DNA from: Salvia splendens
Taxonomy: Eukaryota; Streptophyta; Magnoliopsida; Lamiales; Lamiaceae
Length of the DNA: 64,000 bases
Assembly (NCBI RefSeq): GCF_004379255.2
Contig: NC_056042.1
Coordinates: 18,984,684 to 19,048,683 of the forward strand
Direction of reading: 5' to 3'
Part shown: positions 23,661-33,437 of the stretch, piece after piece
Layout: each line of letters begins with the position of its first letter
Position numbering within the stretch: the first letter of the stretch is position 1
Position numbers and translations under genes: made by a program
Notes under the pieces: generated by a model
Database searches by the model: none
What the model was told of the DNA's origin: nothing
What the model saw: only the letters and a program-made list of their open reading frames with translations

Positions 23661-25646
23661 TCTCAAATTCGCAAGCCCATCAAATATATATGGGCTATTA
23701 CGAATTTCTTGTATTCATTTGTAAAAATTGATTTTAAATATAAAAATCAATTTTTATAAATAATTTTTTTTTTAAATTTCGGTTGAACCGCCGGTTCATG
23801 AACCGGAACCGGCGGTTCAGGCAAAAAACCGGCGGTTTTGAACCGCCCGGTGAACCGGCGGTTTTTTGAACCGAAACCGGAACCGCCGGGAGGTGGGCGG
23901 GCCGGTTCAGGTTCAAGCATTTCCTGAACCGTGAACCGCCGGTTCATGAACCGGAACCGGCGGTTCGTGACCCTTGTGCATGCCTAGTCCCATCCTCACA
24001 GAAAACTCGTTCAGGCTCATCGTCTGCTTACGCCCAAACACCTGGAAGGAGACGCTCTTGGCCTCCAAGTTTGTGCTTCCGGTAAACCAGAAGGATGTGA
24101 AAAATTCCTTGGCCAGGTCCTCGGGCACGAAGGTATCCTCGATCTCCAACAGCCATTCCAAACCAATCCCAGTAATATACTGGGTAAATCTCTCCTCAAC
24201 CCGGAATGTCTCCAGGGCTGGCTGATGGATTCTCTTGCCGGCCTTTATCCGCTTCGTGGCCGTCACCCTCTGGTGGACCTCCTCAGCCCACTTGGGGTCT
24301 TCAAATTCCAGTATCCACTGGAGGAGGTCCTTGGTCAACACCACAGTTTGTCTGGAATAGTCGATGGTTGGGGGCGCGGCAGGTCGTCCTTGTTGCCTTC
24401 GGAATGTCCGGGCCCATCGAAGCTCTCTCCTCGGTTTCACTGCCCTCTTCTCCTTTTTGTGGAGAGGCAGGTCGGTCAGTATCAGAAATCATAATGCCCC
24501 GGGTCGCGGGGCGCATCCTCTTCGGAGGAGGAGGAGGAGGCACACTCTCCTTCCCCTTCCTTTTCCCCTCTCTCTATTCTGACTTGGCTATCCTCAACAG
24601 CCATTCTTTCCTCATCGGCCTCTCCGGCCCCTTGGTTTATCACCCCTATGGCTCCTAGGTTTTCTGGCTCCTCCGGCTCATCCAATATCGACCGTACTAT
24701 GCGGGTTCTCTCCACCTGCTCCTCATCCGCCCTTTGCATGCTGGCCACCCCGGCATCCACCTCCTCCACCAATCGGTTGACCCCCATTCTGTGCGTCCGA
24801 CGGTGCAACGGCTCCTCATCCCTATCCGGGACCGAGTCATCCTCTGCATGAGGAATGAAGTTCTATTCCGCCTCCCTTTGTTGCAGTATTTCGTTGGGAG
24901 GAGACAGAAGGTCCTCCGTAGAATCATCGTCAACATTTACAACCTCGATCGGTTGTGTCGGTTCTAGGAGAGTAGGGGAGTTGGAGCCTCCGCCACTTGG
25001 TGGTGTCGGAGCGTTGGGAGCAGTCGTGCCCTCTGCATGTGGTTGCGCCGGTACGGCTTCTTTTTCGGAAAATGGAGTGGAGGCTGACTGCGCCCCTTCT
25101 TCTTCAGAATCGTCTCCACTATACTGTACTAGTGGAACCGCGGGTGTAGGCGTAAGGGTGTGACGGGGGGTCGGTGTTTGGGAAGAAGATGGAGGGTTTT
25201 GGAGAGGATTTTGGGGTGTGGGAGTTGTGGCTCGGTCCCTTGACAGGGAAATCCCAAGTCGGGCTTTAATGGTGGCGTAAACGGTTAGAATATTTGTATC
25301 GAAGGGCATACTCCGAAGGATTCTATCTAGGCGCCTGATGGCTTCTCCGTCCACCTCGGAAGGCGGAGCGGCGCTTGTTTGTGGTGGAGGTTGAGAGGAT
25401 GGGCTAGGGTTTTCAATTTGGGCCTGGGTTGAGGTCCTCCGGTCCTCAGTGTCGGCACCGGAACTGGAGGAGGAGGATGAAGTTGGGAGTTGTTCAAGCA
25501 ACATTGCTTACTGGTAATGGTGATAGGCTTTGGTGAAAAGGATGATGGTGTTGGGCAAGGGTTCTTGAACTTAGAGCGGTGTGGGAGAGCACATAGAATG
25601 TACTATAGGCTATTTGGTTAAAAGTGATATCCGGATCTGAGACCTG

Positions 25647-25655
25647 CCTTTTATA
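25647..25655 (-). promoter_or_regulatory. Possible internal TATA box for ORF1 of element A
   Basis: The minus strand reads TATAAAAGG about 145 bp upstream of the ORF1 start codon at 25504. A separate promoter for ORF1 is plausible but inferred from sequence alone. Confidence 0.4.
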
Positions 25656-26401
25656 CTGATATTGCGGCTGTTGGGATCCTCTACTGTTGAGATCCATGCG
25701 GCTTTTCAGATCTTTGCGACTTTTCACGTACAGGTGCGTCCTTTCAGAGTGCCAGCTGGCTTAGCTTCTCTGATACGCTTCCTTCCTCTCTCCAGGACAT
25801 TCTGTCTAATGCGGAAATTGGCGCTTCCTGACACCCTTTCAGTCACTGCGCACGTCCTTTCAACACCTGCTCTGATCAACGAAAGGACTGTACCACCAAT
25901 TAAATTCGAGTTGCACTCATCTAGTGGACAATTAAGTCCAGTTGAAAACTCAAATAGTTCTACTTGATCAGCGTCCATCCTTACTTCCGACTTTTAATTT
26001 CTAAGAATTAAAACTAGCACACGAAAATTATATACACTAACTACAAAGGATTTGACCGGGTTCCCCTAGGATGTCACTTGATCAGTTTAATAGATTAAGA
26101 ATTTGTTGCTTGATCAAGCAGACTACCCACGAGTACCCAATCACTCATTTTACCTGCTCACTGGACGAGATTAGGCAGGATCAGTGGAATTTCTTCCACT
26201 ATGCCTGCTTCGGTCTTGTCTCTGTGGGGCTCAACCCGATGACTCTTTACCACGAAGGAGAACGAATTGGTGGGGGGGGGGGTTTCCTTGGAGTATGTTT
26301 GCCTTCTGTGTGTGCATTGTCATGATGGTACGAGGGTCCGCCAATTTTGAACTCCGCCTTCTAGATATCAGTTTGAGTTGACACTGAAAGAGTAGCTCTT
26401 T
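25656..26401 (-). other. Unrecognised segment between protease and ORF1 of element A
   Basis: This sits where RT, RNase H and integrase would be expected in an Athila element, but no such motif is visible in any frame. An 84-codon open frame (25978-25724, minus) begins MDADQVELFEFSTGLNC and is not recognised. A run of nine G residues lies near 26273. The segment probably joins a deletion breakpoint and the ORF1 leader. Confidence 0.4.
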
Positions 26402-27795
26402 CTACCCCACTATGAGCTCTTCCTTTCTCAAAGTGGGGTTGAGTCTGCGTTGTCGATTAAGGTGGGGTGTCACTCCTTCTTCTAACATGGCGGAATGTAT
26501 GCACGGATCTGGGTCAATCTCTATCAAGTCTGCTATTTTCCACTTGACCACCCCCTGTCCCAGCTTCAGTTCCTTCATCAATTGTCCTCCCTGTCCTCGT
26601 AGATTTGGTTTGACTGGTTCTTGGTACATCTGGTTGGACAAGCTTTTGAGGTAACTGGCGATGTAGGTAGAGACAACAGTTGCCTTGTAGGTGAGGGGTT
26701 TTCCTTCAGCATTCCTCTCAATGGGGCAGCTTGGTCAGGTGGTTTTTCCACCCTTGCCTGTTGAGTGGTCTCTTTTGCTCAGCAGGTCGTGGTGGCTTAC
26801 AGAAATCCATAATTGTCCTCTCAATGGCTTGATCATCCATTTCCCCAGTTATCGTTGCATTGAACCATTCAGTTGCTTCCCTCTTAAGTTGCTCATTTTC
26901 AGTGGAATCAGAGGGCGGTTTTTTGAAGAGTTCCTTTTCTAGATACTTTTGCTCCCAGGGTCTGATAGTATCCACCGATTGCATGCTTTCACTGTCCTAT
27001 GGCTTCCTCACAGCTTTATCAATGTCGAATGTAAGCTGCTCTCCTTTAAAACCCAGATTCATCATCCCATGGCGGACGTCAATGACAGCGCTGGTGGACT
27101 CCTCCGCTCCTGGCTTTGTCATCTTTATGACAAAGAAGTCGGTACCTTGACGATTTCATCTTTCAGAACTCCCTCGGGGTAAATGCAATACCCGTCTGCT
27201 AGCTGTATCACCATATCAGTTTTTCCAAGCTTTGCCTCTTCCAGCTTCTCGTATATAGAATACGGTAGATCGCACATCGCGTGCTCCATTTGAACGTCTC
27301 TAATGGAAATTGGGAGTGTGAACACCCCTGGGTCAGTCTTCTTTGGTGGAAGATCACTTGGTTGGATCACCACGACTTAATTTTCTGCTTCGACCATCCT
27401 TCATTTCTAAGTGACTTGTTCAAGGGCGCTAGACTCAGGGCTTCCTTCATGATTAGGTCCGTCTGTGGGTGCTGGAGAACTAACAGATCGGCTTTGATAA
27501 ACTCTTTCTAATTTCAAAGAGACTACATTGACATTCTCCCGCCCAATAGGTGGCTGCACTGTAGCCGGAATTTTCCCTTCATTTCCCCTTAGTTAGCCTA
27601 GTGACATGGCGACCTGAGATAACTGCTTTGTAAGCATATCTAGTACAGCCCTCTGTTCTCTCTGGGCTTCTTGTATTTCTCGCATCGCATCATGGTACTG
27701 ATGTGGGGTCATCATATCTCCTGGCCCTTCATTTTGCTGTTTGTTATACCTCTGATTAAAACGACTTCCTCCATGGCCTTGTTGATGGTAGTCGG
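26402..27795 (-). pseudogene. Athila gag end, protease and pre-RT region of element A, broken
   Basis: Read on the minus strand from the B insertion: a gag tail (DAMREIQEAQREQRAVLDML), then the protease region with FTLPISIRDVQMEHAMCDL at about 27320-27262. In element B the active-site context is HAMCDLGASINVMPLSVY. In A the segment after CDL is deleted and reads PYSIYEKL, so the catalytic DLGAS motif is incomplete. Then follows the region just before RT (MEHAMCD to NPTLRKEEL, ending near 26410), matching about 32700-32800 of B. Several stops are present. RT is absent. Confidence 0.75.
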
Positions 27796-27800
27796 ATGGT

Positions 27801-29297
27801 TGATAAGTCGCATTCTAGGCCTTGGTTACTGGTCTATATACTTGCATAATTGGATTAAATCTGCAAAACAGTTGCTAAAGTGTGCAGGGAAAGGGTTCCA
27901 GTCAGTAGGAAGGATTTCAGATAACTCAGGTGAAAAGAGCGCCAGAAGGGTGCAATACTGATCAGGATGCATGCCAGAAAAGGCTCGAGATGGAGAAGAA
28001 GGATTGCTGGGAAGGATCAAACACAAACGAGGGCAAAAGAGTCGTTTCACGAAGAGAGTCTACCCTAAAAATCAAGGGCAAGCCTCCCTATAAAAGGAAG
28101 CCACTTGGAGAGAGAAAAAGAATTGACACACTCCACTCTTAGTTAGAGTATTCTCTCTCGGTAGACCAGTTCCTTCAGCATTGTCCTACATCTTCTCATT
28201 CCTCGCCACAACCATGATCACCTGAAGTTCCAGAAGTTCGCCAGAGATTTGCCTTCCATCGTTCCAGCCAGTCTATCTCGTAGTCGTAGCAGTTTCATCG
28301 CCCGGAGTGGCAAAACAATCTTTATTCGCTTTCTTAGCTAAACTTTACTTGTTTTCTTTTGTTGGATCGGCTGCATTTTCAGTACTTATCATCTTATGAA
28401 GTGTTTTGTTCAGATCCAAACGTTTTATGCAATGAAGTTGTTTTTATGCATCTCTTTCGGTTTGAATCTGTTTCATTCAGCCTAGGTAGCTTAGATCTAG
28501 TTGTTGCGGTTGTTTCTGAGCGTTGAAAGCATGATTTCATTTGGAGTTGCTCGATCTGTGATTGTTAGTTAAGTAGCTGTTTAGATTTATTTTCTGAAGT
28601 GATTAAGTGCGAAATCTGAGTTTACGTTATTCTGTCATCTTGCATGTCGTCCAGTATGTGTAATTCTTGATTTCGTGTGTTAATCTTCGAATCTTGTTGT
28701 TTTAATTTGTGGATCCGAATCGTGAAGTTGTTAATCTGAAAAATGTTATTCATGGAATCTGAGTTTGTTTGATTTCTGCATTCTTGTTGAAGAAGATAAC
28801 ATCCACATCCAAGTTTGGGACCACTTTTGCGTTTTAGTTACTTTTTGCTTGTGTCCTTTGCTTTTTATGATGTACCCTATAGATCTGACAGAGTAGCCAC
28901 CTAACTACCTCGTATTCTCTGATATTCCGTTTAGCCTTTTATAGTAATCATTTACTTTCCACATGTCCCTGAAACACCTTGTCCCCCACTCTCACATACA
29001 CAGCCACATGTCGTTCACTTTCACACCACCCAGTCAGTAGAGTACACCTTTTAATTCCTGTCTAGGTAGAATCTCAACCCAAGCATGGTAGCTAACAAAA
29101 CCTTCCAGAATATCACCACAATTACCCAAACGCATCATCTCTGTGGGATTCGACCCTTACCTCCACTATACTAATCAGTAGAAGTGGGTTGAGGAAATTC
29201 TTTGATAGCCAGGTTCAGACTTAGCTGGGGTTTCTATCCTGATCTGTAGGATACACCCTTGCTTCACACGACACCTGCACACCTGCATGCTTCATCA
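27801..29297 (+). repeat. 5' LTR of Athila element B
   Basis: 1497 bp, TGATAAGTCGCATTC at the start and GCATGCTTCATCA at the end. It has TATAAAAG at 28089-28096. The 3' copy starts at 38116. Confidence 0.95.
28089..28096 (+). promoter_or_regulatory. LTR TATA box of element B
   Basis: TATAAAAG in the 5' LTR, repeated at the matching position of the 3' LTR (38404 on). Confidence 0.65.
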
Positions 29298-29299
29298 AA

Positions 29300-29316
29300 T
29301 GGCGTCGTTGCCGGGG
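29300..29316 (+). other. Primer-binding site of element B (tRNA-Asp type)
   Basis: TGGCGTCGTTGCCGGGG, 2 nt after the 5' LTR, matches the 3' end of plant tRNA-Asp (complement TGGCGCCGTTGCCGGGG) except for one C to T change. Confidence 0.88.
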
Positions 29317-29403
29317 ATGAATGGCGTTGTTAGCTGTTATTGTGTGTGATACTTTGGCGTATATATTGTGTATAACTTTTCTCTTTTCTTTTTATTTCAG
29401 TTT

Positions 29404-31576
29404 ATGAGAAGCCGCTCGGCTCCTGACCATTGGAGACCGAAGATACTCCAACGAGGGACTATACTTGTGACCACTCGTTCTGGCCTGTCGAAAGCCCTGT
29501 CTGACTTAGGCACGAGTAGTGACGAAGAGCAAGACACCATAAAAGGAGGAATACCAGAAGTGGTACTACAATTGGAAGGTAATCCAAGGAGGATGGTTTC
29601 CCAAGTAGAGGATGATCTAGAGATCGGATCGCTGAATGCGCATACCGAAGGAGAACCGCCGCAAGCTGTAGTTGTCACCCCGGGACAGACAGCCTGCGAT
29701 GTGATGCCCCATGTTATCGCAATTCTACCCACGTATTGTGGAAAGAGTTATGAAGGGCCCTACGAGTTCCTTCATGAGTTTTGTAAGATTTGTAAGGCAC
29801 AGAGAAGGCCAGCGGGGCGACCGAGGATGACTACAGATTGAAGGCCTTGTCGTTCGTCCTAAAGGGGGGAGGCCAACACATGGTTCATGCGCTTGCCACC
29901 GGACTCCATTGAGGGTTGGGCCGATTTCAAGTCCGCCTTCTTAGGTGAATTTTTCCCGTCATCTAAGACGAGTGCTTGAAGAGAGAGATAACCAGTGTGA
30001 AGCAAGCTTACGATGAACCCCTGAGTGATTATTGGGCGAAGTATATGAGTCTTTTGGATGCATGTCCGTACCATCGTATGGCAGATATAGAGATACATCA
30101 TACTTTTTATGAGGGGATGAATAAGACAACAAAAGATCTGGGAAACTCGTCGTCAGGAGGAAACTTCACGCAACTGAGGGTGTTAGCGAAGCGAAAAAGG
30201 TCCTAGGGAAGCTTCTGAGTGCGAAGAAGGAGTACGACAATTCGAGGGATGGATATAGTAGAGAAACGATTGCGAGTGCGTCATCTACTGATCAGGAGCT
30301 GAAGATAGAGTAGAAGATGGACTTGAAGACGGAAGAGCTGAAGAAGACGCTGCTACTGAGCGCGATCGAGAAGAACTCTCCTCCACCTTCCCCAACTGGG
30401 AGCTATAAGGGTGCAGAGCAGGGAAGTCAAGGGCCAACCTATGCTCAGCTGAATGACTTCGTCAATATGGAGCAAGTCAATGCTGCAGGGTACTATAATT
30501 CTAGTGGGAATTGGATCCCGGGGAGACAGTGGGACGCACCATGGAGGGACCATCCAAATTTTCGATGGGGAGATGGGAACTAAAACCAAAACCAAAGCCA
30601 AGGTCAAGGTCAGAACCAATACAATCCCCACCCGAACCAAAATCCCAACCGCAACCCAGCAAATCCCGACCACCAATCCAACTGGTCAGGAAGGAACCAA
30701 CAACCCCATAACCAAAACCCACAGAACCAAAACTCAAACCCTGTCTACGTGCCACCACACCAAAGAAACTTCCAAAATTACCAGAATCAGTATAATCAAG
30801 GTCCCCAACACCAGCAGAACCAGAACCAGTTTCAAAGCCAGAACCAGAATCAATATCACCAAGACCAGTACAACCCTCTTGCCCGGTATAACCAATACCC
30901 ACCTAACCAGAACCAGCAAAACTTTCATAATTACCAGCACAACCAAAATTTCCAGTACAACCAGCATCAAGGACCAAATCAGTCTCAATATCCTAACAGG
31001 TCAAGAAGATCTATGGAGGACATGATGGGAGAACTGCTCGCTTCGCAGTAGAGTATCAATGGTGAGTTGCAATCCAATAATGAAGTAGTGCAGGGGATGC
31101 AGAATGCCCAGAAGGAGCATATGGAGAACATAGATATCATGAATAGACAATTAGCCCAGCTAGCGAGTTCAATGGGTGAAATGAAGGGGAATTCAGGAAA
31201 ACTCCCGTTTACAGTCCATGTGCCTGAAAAAGCAAACGTGAGCAAGGTCACCCTGCGGTCCGGTACTGCCTATGAGAGACCCCAACCGAGGAAACCCAGT
31301 GGAGAACCTAGTGGGACAAAGTTGCTGAGAGACGTTGTCTCGGAAGGAGAGCTCAACAATCTTCTGCCTCAGATGCAGGATCCGTTTTTCTTGGAAGAAA
31401 CACCATTGGGAAAAGATGAAACCAAGGTCGTACTGCCCATGGAAGACCCTCCTAAAGGAACAGAACCCATGAAAGAAACTCCAGCCCAGAATGTGCCCAA
31501 GAAAGACTCCGGAAAGGCTGTTGAAGAACCGGTGACGAGGCAAAAGGAAAAAAATCATTCCCTTACCATTTCGTGA
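29404..31576 (+). pseudogene. Athila gag of element B with Gln/Asn-rich tail, broken
   Basis: Starts at ATG 29404 (MRSRSAPDHWRPKIL). The first part holds an acidic segment and the gag region ILPTYCGKSYEGPYEFLHEF. After frame shifts near 29805 and 29970 it continues with the gag core (KREITSVKQAYDEPLSDYWA, 29976-30206). From about 30317 to 31576 one frame is interrupted by stops at 30581-30583 (TAA in a Gln/Asn run) and 31049-31051. Between about 30580 and 31050 lies a stretch of roughly 155 residues made mostly of Gln, Asn, Tyr and Pro. No CCHC zinc knuckle is seen. Element A has the same type of gag on the other strand. Confidence 0.78.
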
Positions 31577-33300
31577 CTAAGAGGAAGAAGGAGAACCCAG
31601 TAGATTACCTGTCGATTTTTAGGAAGTTGGATGTCACCATACCATTCCTCCAAGCCGTGAAGCTACCCCTGCTTGGGAAATTTATCAAAGAGTTCATAGC
31701 CGGGAAAGCCCAGAAGAATGGAAAGATCATGGTGGAAGGGATAGCGTCAGCAATTGTGCAGGAAAAGCTACCGCCCAAGAGAGTCGATCCTGCTATGTTC
31801 ACTTTACCTATAACTATAGGAGATGTAAAAATTGAGCATGCAATGTGTGATTTGGGAGCATCTATAAATGTAATGCCATTATCAGTCTATAACCGCTTGA
31901 AGGGAGTGAAGTTGTCAAACACTAGGGTGTTAATTCAACTGGCTGATAGGTCATGCGTAAATCCTGAGAGTGTGCTAGAAAATGTGTTGGTAAGAGTACA
32001 TGATTTTTCTTATCCTGCTGACTTCTATGTGATCAAGATGAGTGAGTCTGAAGCTTGGGAGTCTAGTGGTATATTGTTAGGGAGACCGTTTTTTTGAATA
32101 GCTAAGACAATCGTGGACATGTCTGAGGGGACAATTTGCATTGATTTTCATGGAGAGAAATTCACATTTGATATCAATGAGGCTATGAAAAAGCCTATCG
32201 ATTCTGAAAATCTCTGTTATGTTGACGTAATTGACCCCCTAGTCCAAGATTTTCTTGAGACCAAATTATTGCAGGAAAAACTCCAAGCTTTGGATGTGTA
32301 TGGACAGGCTGATGTAGAAGCGGCTGCATGGTGCGATCTGATCAGTAGCCAAGGGTTGACTGATGAAGAGATCGAAGGAGCGATTAAGGAATTTTGTCAG
32401 AAATCAGAATTTATTTGAGCCACAGGTGCTCAGCTACCAGGCAGTACAGAGGAACTTTCAGATGGTGAGTTAGAAAGGGAGGGGGACGCTGCAAGGAGCC
32501 TTCTACCCGCAGACACATTTCTCCCACAAGTTGAGTTGAAGAAACTGCCAGCAAACCTGAAGTATGCTTTCCTCGAGGCGGAAGATTCATACCCGATGAT
32601 CATTAGCAGCAGCCTTACGAAAGAGCAAGAGGCGAAACTACTGACTATACTGAGCAAGAACAAGAGAGCAATTGGATGGAGCCTTACAGATTTGGTGGGA
32701 ATAAGCCCCGATGTCTGTATGCACCACATCAGGCTAGAAGAAGGAGCAAAAGCACGTCGAGACTCGCAAAGGAAAGTGAACCCTAACATGCGGGAGGAGA
32801 TATTGAAGGAAATCCTGTAGTTGCTGTCGTTGGGAATTATCTATTCGGTGCCCGATAGCGAGTGGATCAGCCCCATTCACATGGTCCCCAAGAAGTCAGG
32901 GATCCAAGTTGTTCAAAATGAGAGGAATGAGCTGATACCAACAAGGCTAGTCACTGGTTGGCGGATGTGCATTGATTACCGCAAACTGAATGCCGCAACC
33001 AGGAAAGATCACTTCCCCCTACCGTTCATCGACCAGATGTTGGAGCGACTGGCTAGGAAGAAGTACTTCTGTTTTTTAGATGGGTACAGAGGGTATTTTC
33101 AAATCTACGTGGACCCTGAAGACCAGGACAAAACCACCTTCACCTGCCCATTTGGAACCTACACGTATAGACGCATGCCATTCGGTCTGTGCAACGCTCC
33201 CCATACATTTCAAGGTCGTATGATGAGCATATTTTCCGACCTGATTGAGGAGTATATAGAGATATTCATGGATGACTTTACAGTCTACGGAGACTCTTTC
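31573..33300 (+). pseudogene. Athila protease and truncated reverse transcriptase of element B
   Basis: A single frame from 31573 with in-frame stops at 32095, 32416 and 32818. The protease has the CDLGAS active-site motif (about 31846-31863) and ends with ILLGRPF. Next come the pre-RT region (LTKEQEAKLLTILSKNKRAI) and RT blocks: SEWISPIHMVPKKSG, WRMCIDYRKLNAATRKDHFP, MPFGLCNAPHTFQ and the catalytic MDDF box at about 33268-33279. Homology stops immediately after TVYGDSF (33299). The remaining RT, RNase H and integrase are deleted and the sequence passes directly into the ORF1 leader. Confidence 0.88.
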
Positions 33301-33437
33301 TACTCTAAAAAAAAGCCACCGCCCATTCCCCTTCACCTCATAAACCCTTACCTACATTCTCTCACCCAAAGCATCCACCATCTCCCCCGAAATCAACACC
33401 CAAACAACCCACATCCGATAATCACCACCATTCAACC

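Larger units (their letters stand above)
21760..23986. mobile_element. Foldback hAT-type element G, inside ORF1 of element A
   Basis: 2227 bp flanked by a perfect 8-bp target duplication, gtcccatc (21752-21759 and 23987-23994), diagnostic of the hAT superfamily. Ends: TACACATGCACAA at the left, TAGGCATGCACAAGGGTC read inwards from the right. The two halves are long inverted repeats of about 1 kb around a centre near 22870. Each arm contains a CCGGTT/AACCGG-rich outer zone, an AT-rich zone, a block of four 73-bp tandem repeats and an AT-rich inner zone. No transposase is encoded; the termini match those of hAT element H at 1-1979. Apparent open frames at 22134-22581 and 23217-23619 merely read through the 73-bp repeats. 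Confidence 0.93.
20873..25504 (-). pseudogene. Athila ORF1-type protein of element A, split by foldback element G
   Basis: Begins at the ATG at 25504 (MLLEQLPTSSSSSSSG...) with a long Ser/Pro/Glu-rich N-terminal region. It then enters the conserved Athila ORF1 domain (PF03078-like): LEWLLEIEDTFVPEDLAKEF and VSFQVFGRKQTMSLNEFSVR at about 24190-23995. G inserts exactly after this, within the MGL codons. The domain resumes at 21751 and continues with LTELYFMWSMKQQRRVHLGY and PTRHLNVCHLLGAYLRRIW (about 21540-21370). The C-terminus near 20873 is Pro/Ser-rich. Frame shifts near 24880 and at other points, plus stops near 24480 and 21640, make it non-functional. The function of this family is not established; it occupies the position of the env-like ORF in Athila elements. 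Confidence 0.82.

Noticed and set aside
24206..25163. Plus-strand open frames opposite ORF1 of element A
   Set aside because: Antisense shadows of a Ser/Pro/Glu-rich coding region; no recognised domain.
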